Below, one piece after another: positions 30,866 to 40,284 of a DNA stretch of 64,000 nt. Origin of the DNA: Deltaproteobacteria bacterium. Its GTDB lineage: Bacteria > Desulfobacterota > Desulfarculia > Adiutricales > Adiutricaceae. The position numbers and the translations under genes are program-made. The DNA is taken from assembly GCA_031264145.1 (NCBI GenBank), contig JAISEK010000196.1, positions 1 through 64,000 of the forward strand, written 5' to 3'. Below the pieces are notes generated by a model. The model did not search any database, was not told where the DNA came from, and worked only from the letters and a program-made list of their open reading frames with translations. Position 1 is the stretch's first letter; every line of letters starts with the position of its first letter.

Positions 30866-31999
30866 TCAGCGCGACTTTACGAAGGTCCAGGTCTCCTCGA
30901 ACAGGCGGCCGTCGTTGCCCAGGTCCTTGTAGTACTGCATGTTGGCCCGAAGATCCTGGGGCGGGTAGATGCCGGGGTTGTCGCGGTCCTCCGTCGGGAT
31001 GAGGGACATGGCCTTGGCGTTGGGTGTGCCGTACTTGGAGTAGGTGGCCAGCCGGGCCGCTATCTCTGGCTCCAGGATGTAGTTGAGGAACTCGTGGGCC
31101 ACCTCCACGTTGGCCGCCCCCGTTGGGATGGCGAAGACGTCCATCCAGATCTCGCAGCCCTCCTTGGGGATTACGTACTTGACCTCGGGGTCCTCCAGGG
31201 ATGCCTTGACCGACTCGCCGCTGTAGACCTGGGCTATGGAGGCCACGCCGCCCATGACGTTTGAAAGGCCGTCGACCCCTCCGTTGAAGCTCATGAAGGT
31301 GGGCTGGTTTTTGGCCTGTATGAGAAGATCTCCGGCCTCCTTGACCTGGGCGGGGTCAATTGTGTTGGATGAGTAGCCCAGGTACATGAGGGCTGCCCCA
31401 AGGGCGTCTCGGGCGGTGTCGAAGATTATGAAGTTGCCCTTGTCCAGGGAGGGCTTGAACAACAGATCCCAGCTGTTCTCGTATGTCTGGCCTGGCTTGG
31501 CCCTGATGGCCATGCCGGAGGTCCCCCACTGGTAGGGGACGTTGAACTTGTTTCCTGGATCCTCCTCTATTTCGGTGAAGGAGGGATCCAGGTTCCCCAG
31601 GTTGGGCAAAAGCTCTTTCCTGATGGGCTGGATGAGGCCCAGGTTGATGAGGGAGGGCAGGAAGTAGGTCGTGGGGACGATGATGTCGTAGGCTCCCTGC
31701 CGGCCGGTCTGGAGGGCCGAGATCATTTCCTCGTTGGACTCGTACAGATCAAGCTTGACCCTCACGTTGTGGGTCTTCTCGAAGTCGGATATGACTTCCG
31801 GGTCTATATATTCGGACCAGATGAAGATGGTCAGCTTCTTGCCGGCGTCGGCCTGGCCCGGCGCCGGGGCGGCCGACGTCGGCTTCGCGCCGCCCTGGGT
31901 CTCCTCCCCCTCCTTCCTGTCATCGCCCCCGCAGGCAGCTAAGGCAAAGGCGAGCATGGCCATGACGAGAAGGGCCTTGGCAGCGTTTTTCAGGTTCAT
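30866..31999 (-). CDS. PotD-like spermidine/putrescine ABC transporter substrate-binding lipoprotein
   Basis: Lipobox AFALAACGG; LTIFIWSEYIDPEVISDFEKTHNVRVKLDLYESNEEMISALQTG; start at ATG 31999 with upstream GGGGTG. Confidence 0.9.
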   Translation of the reverse strand: MNLKNAAKALLVMAMLAFALAACGGDDRKEGEETQGGAKPTSAAPAPGQADAGKKLTIFIWSEYIDPEVISDFEKTHNVRVKLDLYESNEEMISALQTGRQGAYDIIVPTTYFLPSLINLGLIQPIRKELLPNLGNLDPSFTEIEEDPGNKFNVPYQWGTSGMAIRAKPGQTYENSWDLLFKPSLDKGNFIIFDTARDALGAALMYLGYSSNTIDPAQVKEAGDLLIQAKNQPTFMSFNGGVDGLSNVMGGVASIAQVYSGESVKASLEDPEVKYVIPKEGCEIWMDVFAIPTGAANVEVAHEFLNYILEPEIAARLATYSKYGTPNAKAMSLIPTEDRDNPGIYPPQDLRANMQYYKDLGNDGRLFEETWTFVKSR

Positions 32000-32423
32000 A
32001 ATAACACCCCTATGTTCTTGAGAGCTGGGAAAACGCCCCGGCCGGAAGGCTTGCCATGCCTGGAGGCATGGGGTAGAATCATGGCCAGGCCGGGGGATCC
32101 CTTGGCTTGCCTTGTGGTGCTTTTGGGGAACAAAAGAGCCACAAGCCTGGCCTATTGCGACCTTGGGAATCAGACAAAACAAAAAAACGGGCCGAAGGCG
32201 GTCCCCAAAGGATCTTGGGATATACCCCCTGAAAAGCCTTGCGGATAATATAATATCGACCAAAAGCAAATAGCAAGCCTTTCTTTCGCCGGGCCCATTT
32301 TTTTTGGTACCACAATCAGGAGCCGGGGCTTATGCCAGGTTTTACGCCATGTTAGGGCCGACCATCCCAGGCCTGGTATGCGGTGGAGGTGTTCTAGCGG
32401 CCAACGCCCCAGACACCAAATTG

Positions 32424-33173
32424 ATGGCCAGGGCCGTCGCCCTTCTTTGGGCCATCCTTTTGGGGGCGCTGGCCCCGCTGGCGGGGCACCTGTCCGCCGG
32501 CGAGACCTACCTGGGGCAGGTCCAGAGGGTGGTCGATGGGGACACCGTCCAGCTCCTGACCTCCGACTACGAGCAGATAAGGGTGCGCCTCTACGGGATA
32601 GACGCCCCTGAGCGGTCCCAGGACGGCGGCCCCCAGTCGCAGGCGGCCTTGAGGGGCCTGATCGAGGGGCGGCAGGTGACCGTGGAGGTGCTGGACGTCG
32701 ACCGCTACGGCCGTCTGGTGGGCCTCATTTTCCTCGACGGCCTGTCGGTGAACCTGGAAATGGTCGAGAGGGGCCAGGCCTGGGTCTACGACAGCTATTG
32801 CAAGGACAAGGAGGCCTGCCAGGGCCTTTCGGCCGCCCAGGGACGCGCCAGGGAGGCCAGGCTGGGCCTGTGGGCTGACGCCTCGCCAGTCCCGCCATGG
32901 GATTACCGCCGCCGGGCCAGGTCCGGAGGTTCCCCGGGCGGCCTGGATGTGCATTCCGGGTCCGGCGGGTCCTCGGGCCAGGCGGCCGGACGGCCCGCCA
33001 TCGGGGCGGCCTCGCGATTCGCCTCCACGGCCCTCAGGGGCAACCGAAAGTCCAAGGTCTTCCACAACCCCGGCTGCAGGCACTACGACTGCCCAAACTG
33101 CGTGGAATCGTTCAAAAGCCGCGAGGAGGCCTTGTCGAGGGGCTACAGGGCCTGCAGGATTTGCGGGGGCTAG
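32424..33173 (+). CDS. thermonuclease (SNase) family protein with C-terminal Cys-rich motif
   Basis: VVDGDTVQLL, VRLYGIDAPERSQ, VDRYGRLVG, NLEMVERGQAWVY; C-terminal VFHNPGCRHYDCPNCVESFKSREEALSRGYRACRIC. Confidence 0.9.
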   Translation: MARAVALLWAILLGALAPLAGHLSAGETYLGQVQRVVDGDTVQLLTSDYEQIRVRLYGIDAPERSQDGGPQSQAALRGLIEGRQVTVEVLDVDRYGRLVGLIFLDGLSVNLEMVERGQAWVYDSYCKDKEACQGLSAAQGRAREARLGLWADASPVPPWDYRRRARSGGSPGGLDVHSGSGGSSGQAAGRPAIGAASRFASTALRGNRKSKVFHNPGCRHYDCPNCVESFKSREEALSRGYRACRICGG

Positions 33174-33300
33174 ACGGCGGCCCTGGCGGTCGTTTTCGGT
33201 CCCCAAGGCCCTTGCCGGCCCACTATGGCCCCGGCCGAGGGCGATGCGGCCAAAAGATCCCCCGGCCCTGTGGCCGAGGACGGACACCCGAGGACAGACC

Positions 33301-33771
33301 ATGCAGCCAAGGATGCTTAAGTTCGGTTTGAAGCCGGAGGAGATTGTCGAGCTTCTGGAGAAGGAAAAGGTGGGCCACCTGGGCACCATCGGCCCGGACG
33401 GCCCCTACGTCGTCCCCATCAACTACGTCTTCCTCAACCAGAAGATATACCTGCACGGCCGCAAGGCCGGCGGGCAAAAGCTAGACAACATGAGGGCCGA
33501 CCAAAGGATATGCTTCGAGGTCCATGGGCGGGAGGACTACCGTTCCGGTGACTCGCCCTGCAAGACCTCCACAATCTATAGAAGCGTCATCGGCCTGGGC
33601 CAGGCCAGGATCCTCGAGGACGGCGACCCGGCGATCCAGGAGGCCCTCCTGGGATTTGCCCGGAAGTTCGCCCCCCACATAAAGGATCCCGCCATCCCCG
33701 CTGACAAGATGGCTCTGACGGCCGTCATCGAGCTTTCAATCGACCGCTGGACCGGCAAGTATGCGAACTAG
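33301..33771 (+). CDS. pyridoxamine 5'-phosphate oxidase-like FMN-binding (NimA-type) protein
   Basis: GHLGTIGPDGPYVVPINYVFLNQKIYLHGRKAGGQKLDNMRADQRICFEV. Confidence 0.88.
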   Translation: MQPRMLKFGLKPEEIVELLEKEKVGHLGTIGPDGPYVVPINYVFLNQKIYLHGRKAGGQKLDNMRADQRICFEVHGREDYRSGDSPCKTSTIYRSVIGLGQARILEDGDPAIQEALLGFARKFAPHIKDPAIPADKMALTAVIELSIDRWTGKYAN

Positions 33772-34474
33772 CCCCCATGGCGGGACCTATTCCTCGGAGG
33801 CCAGGACCTTCCCGAACCGGGCCCGGGGCCACCACTGTGGCCGGGCCATAGCGGTCCTCGTTGAGAGTGCTGGCCAAGGTCATGGGGCCCCAGGTCCTGC
33901 TCCAGCGCCCGGGCCCCTAGGCCTTGGCCAGTCGCAGGCAATAGCCCACCGGGTGGATGGCCCACCGGGCATCGCTGGAGACGAGGGCCGCCGGGGTGAC
34001 TGGACCAGCTGTGCCGATGGAGACGAAGCCCGGGCACCTGCGTAGGCTTTCCAAATATCTCGGCAGGAGAAGGTGCTGGTCCTCCCAGTACCAGGCCACG
34101 TCGGGCCTCAGAAAGGCCTTGCTGCGGCCTGGGCAGGCGTCTGGCCTCCAGGTCTCCCTCCCTCCCAGTTGGCCCCTGGCCCCGCTGGCCAGACACGTCG
34201 CGGAGAAAAGCCGGCCTCTCAGGAGCCGGGTCTCCATGCTCCCGGCCTTCTCGTGGAGGTCGTCGATGTTCTGGGTGATCAGGAGGAGTTCCCGGCGTGA
34301 GGCCTCCGGCCTGGCCAGGGCCAGGTGGGCAGGGTTGGGCCTGGCGCGGCCCGACGTAGCTCCCGGCGCAAGGGGCCGTGGAATGCGTATGCCTTCCCCC
34401 TGATCCGTCGCCGCTGGCAGGGTTGAGACCGGCCGACAAGCCCAAGAAAGCGCAACTCGTAACCCGGTCACCAA
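33768..34474 (-). pseudogene. Sir2 (CobB-like NAD-dependent deacylase) pseudogene
   Basis: ITQNIDDLHEKAGS, LRPDVAWYWED, FVSIGTAGPVTPAALV readable; N-terminal NAD-binding GAGIS.SGIP not found; frames disrupted. Confidence 0.8.
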
Positions 34475-34548
34475 GACGAAGTGGAGAAAGCCGGAAGCTC
34501 ACACCAAAATTGTGAGTATTTTCATCATTGACTCATGATGGCATTCCT

Positions 34549-34664
34549 TTTTTTTCAACGTAAAAATGTCATTGGAAATATTTTTACGTTAAAAAAATGT
34601 AGCTGATAACATTTTTTTCAACGATAAAATGACGTACCGCACATTTATCCGTTGAAAAAACTTA
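34549..34664. repeat. two tandem AT-rich imperfect hairpins upstream of the ATPase gene
   Basis: TTTTTTCAACGTAAAAAT / ATTTTTACGTTAAAAAAA (one mismatch), then CATTTTTTTCAACGATAAAATG / CATTTATCCGTTGAAAAAA. Confidence 0.6.
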
Positions 34665-34853
34665 CATCATTTTTTTCCCCGCACTATAATGTCTTTGGAG
34701 ATCGACGTTGAAAAATGCCTTGTTCCGACGTTTTTTGATGGCACTGCAGAGCCCCCCTGCTCATTATATTTGATTTTCAGGGGTTTCAGCAGCATCTTTT
34801 TATCAGAGCGTGCTTTTTGTACGGTTGTTTTCCCGATCGGGGGTTTGATAGTC

Positions 34854-36164
34854 ATGGAACGCTTGGCCATGGAATCGCTAAAGACCTGGAAGGCCAGCCA
34901 GACTCGTAAGCCTTTGATTATTCGAGGGGCGAGGCAGGTCGGAAAAACTTGGCTGGCCAAAAATTTTGGTGCGATGGCCTATGATAACTTTGTATATATT
35001 AATTTTGATCATAATAAACACATGCAAGAATTGTTTAGTAGAAATTTTAATATTGATAGAATAATATTAGGTCTTGAAATTTATTGTAATAACAAAATAA
35101 ATATGGAAAATACTCTAATAATATTTGATGAAGTTCAAGAAGTTCCTTTAGCATTAACATCTTTAAAATATTTTTATGAAAATGCACCTGAATATCATAT
35201 AATTTGTGCTGGATCGATGTTAGGAATAGGTCTTCACCCTGGTACATCATTTCCTGTAGGAAAAATTGATTTTTTGTATCTTTATCCTTTAACATTTATA
35301 GAGTTTTTACTGGCTTTAGGAGAATATAAGTTAGTTAAACTATTAAATAGTAATGATTATGACTTGATATCTATTTTTAAATATGATTTAATTGATTTAT
35401 TAAAATTTTACTATTATGTAGGAGGAATGCCTGAAGCAGTTTATGAATTTTCAAAGGATAAAGATTTTCTTTTGGTCAGAAATATACAAGAACAAATATT
35501 AGACGGGTATGTAAATGATTTTTCCAAACATGCGCCTGGGGATACTCCGCTTAAAATGCGATGGCTCTGGAGCGGCCTGCCGGGCCAGTTGGCCAGGGAG
35601 AAGAAAAAATTCATTTTTGGCCACATCAAGGAAGGGGCCAGGGCCAAGGATTTTGAATCCGCCCTCATGTGGCTCGTGGACTGCGGCTTGGTCCATAAGG
35701 TAAGCCGGGCGACATCACCCAAATTGCCTCTGATGGCCTATGAGGACGCCAAGGCCTTCAAGCTATTCCTGCTGGATGTCGGTTTACTCTCGGTTTTGGT
35801 CGGGTTGGATCAGAGAGTTCTTCTGGAGGAGAACAGGTTGTTTTCCGAGTATAGCGGTGCTTTGACCGAACAATATGTTTTTCAGCAGCTAATAACTATA
35901 AAAAAACATAAAATATTTTACTGGAGCAATGACAGAAATTCAGCCGAGATTGATTTTATATTGGATAACGGGATGGATATTATCCCCATGGAAGTCAAGG
36001 CCAAGGTTAATTTGAAATCAAAAAGCCTGAAGGTTTTTAGGGAAAAGTATAGGCCCAACCTCAGCCTGAGGGCCTCCATGGCCGATTATGTCGAGCAGGA
36101 TGGGCTGATCAATCTGCCGCTGTATGCTTTGAACGGATACTTTACTAGATTTTATAATCTATAG
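34854..36164 (+). CDS. AAA_14/DUF4143-type ATPase
   Basis: RKPLIIRGARQVGKTWLAKNF, LIIFDEVQEVPLALTSLKYFYE, GSMLGIGL, C-terminal LTEQYVFQQL..FYWSNDRNSAEIDFIL. Confidence 0.92.
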   Translation: MERLAMESLKTWKASQTRKPLIIRGARQVGKTWLAKNFGAMAYDNFVYINFDHNKHMQELFSRNFNIDRIILGLEIYCNNKINMENTLIIFDEVQEVPLALTSLKYFYENAPEYHIICAGSMLGIGLHPGTSFPVGKIDFLYLYPLTFIEFLLALGEYKLVKLLNSNDYDLISIFKYDLIDLLKFYYYVGGMPEAVYEFSKDKDFLLVRNIQEQILDGYVNDFSKHAPGDTPLKMRWLWSGLPGQLAREKKKFIFGHIKEGARAKDFESALMWLVDCGLVHKVSRATSPKLPLMAYEDAKAFKLFLLDVGLLSVLVGLDQRVLLEENRLFSEYSGALTEQYVFQQLITIKKHKIFYWSNDRNSAEIDFILDNGMDIIPMEVKAKVNLKSKSLKVFREKYRPNLSLRASMADYVEQDGLINLPLYALNGYFTRFYNL

Positions 36165-36981
36165 ACATGTCTAGTGCTGTCTAATAATAATAACTTTTTA
36201 TAAGAATTTTACATTTATTTATGCTGATTAGATAATTTCAATTTATCTAGACACAATGATCAATGGAGTAAGCCCTATTTCAAGATGATTATGGCAATGA
36301 CTAATTTGGATTGCGGTCTACCCAGGTTGGCTGTTTTAGTATTTTAGCCTCGATCTTGAAATTAATTCCTTCTTGTGAACAGTGTGATATTAATATTATT
36401 TTGCTATCTTTAATATATATATGATATAAAAATCTGGACAATTTTTTGTTTGGTCGGCAGGAAAATGCCGCATGGAGTTCACCCTGCCACCAAATGACCG
36501 AGCCCTAAACGTCCCGAACGCCTTTTCCAGCCGCGCATTCCCTCCGAGCCCCAGAAATACCTTGTCCATGGAAATTGAATCGTCCCAAATGTTCTATTTT
36601 TTTCGGCGTTGACCCTATAGAGAGGAACCACCCTAGACGGACCGTCATTGGCGTTTCTCAAATCGGGCATGCCCCAGCTGGTCGCCCAAGACAATACGTC
36701 AGCTTTTTTTGACAGTTTTCGACGGGCATGTGTTTTTGTCGTCATTTTGACGCCTTGCCAATGAAGGTCAAGTTTTGGCCGTTTTGGGGACACGCCACTG
36801 GCCAGTCAATATTTTACGTTGCCATTTGGGACCTGCCTGAGCTATACTGGTGTCAAGCCAAATGCTCGAAATATGCGGCGGCAGGGGGTCGCCTTGGCAG
36901 TCAAAGAGAGGCAGGTTTCGGCCCTGGTCGCTATCTTGGTGGCCAACTGGCATTTCTCGGAAAGAGGCATCGTGGCGAATC

Positions 36982-37431
36982 ATGGCATCCGTTGACCTTA
37001 ACTTGGTGGACGAAATCCTTAGGACCAGGCCACCTGAGCCCAGGCATCTTCTGGCCCTGCTCCAGGAGATCCAGGCACGGTTCCGGTACCTCCCCAAGGA
37101 GGCCATGCTGGCCGTCGCCGGGTACCTGGATGTCCCGCTGGCCAGGGTGTTCTCGGTGGCCGGTTTCTACAAGGCCCTGTCATTGACTCCCAAGGGCGAG
37201 CGCCTGGTCACCGTCTGCCAGGGCACTGCCTGCCACCTGAGGGGGGCCTCGGGCCTGGTCGGTGCGCTGGAGAAGCGTCTGGGGATAGGGCTGGGCCAGA
37301 CCTCGGCCGACGGGCGCTACGGCCTGGAGTCAGTCAACTGTCTGGGTGCCTGCGCCCTGGCCCCCGTGGCCACCGTGGATGGGACCGTCCACGGCCACCT
37401 GTCGCCCTCGAAGGCCCTGGAGCTGGTCTAG
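36982..37431 (+). CDS. nuoE: NADH dehydrogenase-like 24 kDa [2Fe-2S] subunit
   Basis: ILRTRPPEPRHLLALLQEIQ..YLP, CQGTACHLRGA, CLGACALAPV. Confidence 0.9.
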   Translation: MASVDLNLVDEILRTRPPEPRHLLALLQEIQARFRYLPKEAMLAVAGYLDVPLARVFSVAGFYKALSLTPKGERLVTVCQGTACHLRGASGLVGALEKRLGIGLGQTSADGRYGLESVNCLGACALAPVATVDGTVHGHLSPSKALELV

Positions 37432-37490
37432 CCTTTTTCCTCTAGGCCGCCAGGGAGCGGCCGGCCCAGCCGCGGGGCCTCGTTTTTTCC

Positions 37491-39365
37491 GTGTTTCCTG
37501 GAGATCCCATGCGCTTATCGGACCCTATCGAGCTTGAGGCCCTGCGGGCAGTCCTGGCCCAGGGGCCGGCCCCAGTTCGCCGCCTGTGGGTCTGCGGCGG
37601 CCCTGGCTGCCTGGCCGCCGGGGCCGGTAGGGTCCAGGAGGCCCTCCAGGCCGCGGCCGGGGAGATGGGCCTCGCGGCCTCGGTGGAGTACAGGACCGAC
37701 CTGACCGGCTGCCTCGGCCTGTGCGAGCGGGGTCCCCTGGTGGGCGTGGAGCCGGAGGGCTTCCTTTACGGGAGGGTGGGGCCCGGTGACGCCATGGAGC
37801 TGGTGGCCGAGACCCTTCTGGCCGGACGGCTTGTGGGGCGCCTGGCGGCCGACCCGGACCTGCCTGCGGGCTCTGACCAGCCCTTCTACAGGCCGCAGAC
37901 CCGCCTTGTCATGCGCCGGTTCGGCCGCGTCAGGCCGGACAGCCTGGAGGATTACCTGGCCAGCGGCGGCTATGCGGCCCTGGGCCTGGCCCTGGCCGGC
38001 CTGTCACCGGGAGAGGTCTCCCGGCGGGTCGAGGAATCGGGCCTCAGGGGCCGGGGCGGCGGCGGTTTTCCGGCCGGCCGCAAGTGGGCCTCCTGCCGGG
38101 AGGCCAAGGGCCCGGCCAAGTACGTGGTGGCCAACGGCGACGAGGGCGATCCAGGGGCCTTCATGAACCGCAGCCTCATGGAGGGCGACCCCTTCTCCAT
38201 TATCGAGGGCCTGACCCTGGGGGCCTACGCCATCGGGGCAGGGAAGGGCTTCATCTACGTCCGCCACGAGTACCCCCTGTCGGTGGAGAGGCTTGGCCTG
38301 GCCATAGGCGAGGCCGTCTCCCGGGGCCTCCTGGGGCCGGATATTCTTGGGAGCGGCTTTTCTCTCGACCTGGAGACAGTCGAGGGCGGCGGGGCCTTCG
38401 TCTGCGGGGAGTCGACCTCCCTGATGGCCTCCATAGAGGGCCGGGAGGGCCAGCCCCGGGTCAAGTACGTCCGCTCGACCGAGAAGGGCCTCTGGGACTG
38501 CCCGACGCTCCTCCAGAACGTCGAGACCTGGGCCAACGTGCCCCCCATAGTGGAGCGCGGGCCCGACTGGTTCAGGTCCCTCGGCTCCGACCGGAACCCC
38601 GGGACCAAGGTCTTTTCCCTGGTGGGCCAGGTCAGGCGCTCCGGCCTGGTCGAGATGCCCCTGGGATCGCCGATCAGGGCCATAGTGAAGGACGTGGGCG
38701 GGGGGGCCAGGCCAGGCCGGCGGCTCAAGGCCGTCCAGACAGGCGGGCCATCGGGCGGCTGCCTGCCCGACGGGGCACTGGATCTGCCCCTCGACTTCGA
38801 CAGCCTGACGGCGGCCGGGGCCATCATGGGCTCCGGGGGGCTCATCGTCATGGACGACCTCAGCTGCATGGTCGACGTGGCCCGCTACTTCACCGGCTTT
38901 TTGATGGGCGAGAGCTGCGGGAAGTGCGCCCCCTGCCGGGAAGGCCTCGTGCTGATCCACAGGATCCTCGATGGCCTGTGCCGGGGCCATGGCCGGAGGG
39001 GCGACGCCGCGGAGCTCTCCCGTCTGGCCGACATGCTCTCCAGGACCGCCCTGTGCGGCCTGGGCCAGAGCGCGGCCAACCCGCTGCTGTCGACCCTGCG
39101 CCATTTCGGGGAAGAGTACCGGGAGCACGAGGAGGAGGGCTTCTGCCGTTCCGGCCGCTGCCAGGGCCTCTTCCAGCCCCTTATTGACCCGGAGGCCTGC
39201 ACCGGCTGCGGGGCCAGCCAGAAGGTCTGCCCCGCCGGGGCCGTCAGGGGCGCGGGGAAGAAGCCACGCGAGGTAGATGCGGCCGGCTGCGTCTCGTGCG
39301 GGGCCTGCCTCCAGGCCTGCCGCTTCGGGGCGGCCAAGGCCGTGCCCAGGCCCGGCAGGGGCTAG
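37491..39365 (+). CDS. nuoF: NADH-binding flavoprotein subunit (NuoF/HydB-like) with C-terminal ferredoxin domain
   Basis: SGLRGRGGGGFPAGRKW, ANGDEGDPGAFMNRSLMEGDP, GAGKGFIYVRHEYP, ESCGKCAPCREG; C-terminal 4Fe-4S motifs. Confidence 0.92.
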   Translation: MFPGDPMRLSDPIELEALRAVLAQGPAPVRRLWVCGGPGCLAAGAGRVQEALQAAAGEMGLAASVEYRTDLTGCLGLCERGPLVGVEPEGFLYGRVGPGDAMELVAETLLAGRLVGRLAADPDLPAGSDQPFYRPQTRLVMRRFGRVRPDSLEDYLASGGYAALGLALAGLSPGEVSRRVEESGLRGRGGGGFPAGRKWASCREAKGPAKYVVANGDEGDPGAFMNRSLMEGDPFSIIEGLTLGAYAIGAGKGFIYVRHEYPLSVERLGLAIGEAVSRGLLGPDILGSGFSLDLETVEGGGAFVCGESTSLMASIEGREGQPRVKYVRSTEKGLWDCPTLLQNVETWANVPPIVERGPDWFRSLGSDRNPGTKVFSLVGQVRRSGLVEMPLGSPIRAIVKDVGGGARPGRRLKAVQTGGPSGGCLPDGALDLPLDFDSLTAAGAIMGSGGLIVMDDLSCMVDVARYFTGFLMGESCGKCAPCREGLVLIHRILDGLCRGHGRRGDAAELSRLADMLSRTALCGLGQSAANPLLSTLRHFGEEYREHEEEGFCRSGRCQGLFQPLIDPEACTGCGASQKVCPAGAVRGAGKKPREVDAAGCVSCGACLQACRFGAAKAVPRPGRG

Positions 39366-39424
39366 GCGCGGCCTTCCTGTACGGGTCTGGCCGCGAGGCC
39401 CTCCGGCTGGAAGCACTTTGAGGC

Positions 39425-40165
39425 ATGCTAATGGGCAAAGACACCAAAAAGGTCTCGGGGACCATAGACGGACGGGAGACCAGCGTCCCCCGCGGCTCCA
39501 TCCTTCTTCGGGCCGCCCTGGACCTGGGCATCGGCGTTCCCACCCTCTGCCACCACCCGGGGCTCCCGCCAGACGGCAACTGCCGTCTGTGCTCCGCAGA
39601 GACCGGGGGCCGGCTGGTGGCCTCTTGCCTCTATCCCCTGAGGGACGACGGCTTCGTCGTCCAGACCAGAAGCCCCCTTGTCGTCGAGGCCCGTAGGTTC
39701 GTTCTCGGCCTTCTCCTGAGCCGGGCCCCCGCCGACGGCTATCTCCTGGGGCTGGCCGGGGAGTATGGGGCCAAGGCCGATCCCAGGCTGGCCGACGGGG
39801 CCGACGGCTGCGTGAGGTGCGGACGCTGCCTGAGGGCCTGCCGGGCGGCCGGCTCCGAGGCCATCGCCCTGGTGGGCCGCGGCTGGGGGCGGAAGGTCGC
39901 GGGGCCCTTTTACGAGCCGCCCATCGACTGCGTGGGCTGCCTGGCCTGCGCCCAGGCCTGCCCAACCGGCGCCATCGCCTTCAGCGAGGAGCCGCGCTCC
40001 ATCTGGGGCCGGGACTTTGGGCTGGCCAGGTGCGGGTCCTGCGGGGCCATCCTGGGCACCCCTGGGGAACTGGCCCGTTCCGGCGTCGAGGTCACCCTGT
40101 GCCCCTCCTGCCGCCGGCGCGAGTATTCCAGGGCCGTGGCCTCCTTGCCCCCGGCCCAGTCCTGA
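39425..40165 (+). CDS. HoxU/NuoG N-terminal-like iron-sulfur subunit
   Basis: 2Fe-2S motif PTLCHHPGLPPDGNCRLC..., CVRCGRCLRACR, CVGCLACAQACPTGAI, C-terminal CGSC/CPSC. Confidence 0.85.
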   Translation: MLMGKDTKKVSGTIDGRETSVPRGSILLRAALDLGIGVPTLCHHPGLPPDGNCRLCSAETGGRLVASCLYPLRDDGFVVQTRSPLVVEARRFVLGLLLSRAPADGYLLGLAGEYGAKADPRLADGADGCVRCGRCLRACRAAGSEAIALVGRGWGRKVAGPFYEPPIDCVGCLACAQACPTGAIAFSEEPRSIWGRDFGLARCGSCGAILGTPGELARSGVEVTLCPSCRRREYSRAVASLPPAQS

Positions 40166-40284
40166 CCGGGCCCGGGCCAGAGGGCCAGGGCCCGCCGGCG
40201 GGAAACGGGACAGCCCGATTGCCCGCCAAGCCAACGGCCGCCCCACGAGGGGGCGAGCCCCACCCGCTGGAGGGAGGCGATCAC

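Noticed and set aside
36479-36793. 104-aa minus-strand ORF upstream of nuoE
   Set aside because: No family resemblance and no clear coding context; left unannotated.
38004-39965. 653-aa minus-strand ORF antisense to nuoF/hoxU
   Set aside because: Shadow ORF of high-GC coding DNA; Pro/Gly/Arg-rich with no domain, opposite strand carries clear conserved motifs.
39817-40284. N-terminal 156-codon extension of the cooS ORF
   Set aside because: Overlaps the upstream Fe-S subunit gene in another frame; CooS begins at MNEFKKPAAE (40285) with a nearby GGAGG.
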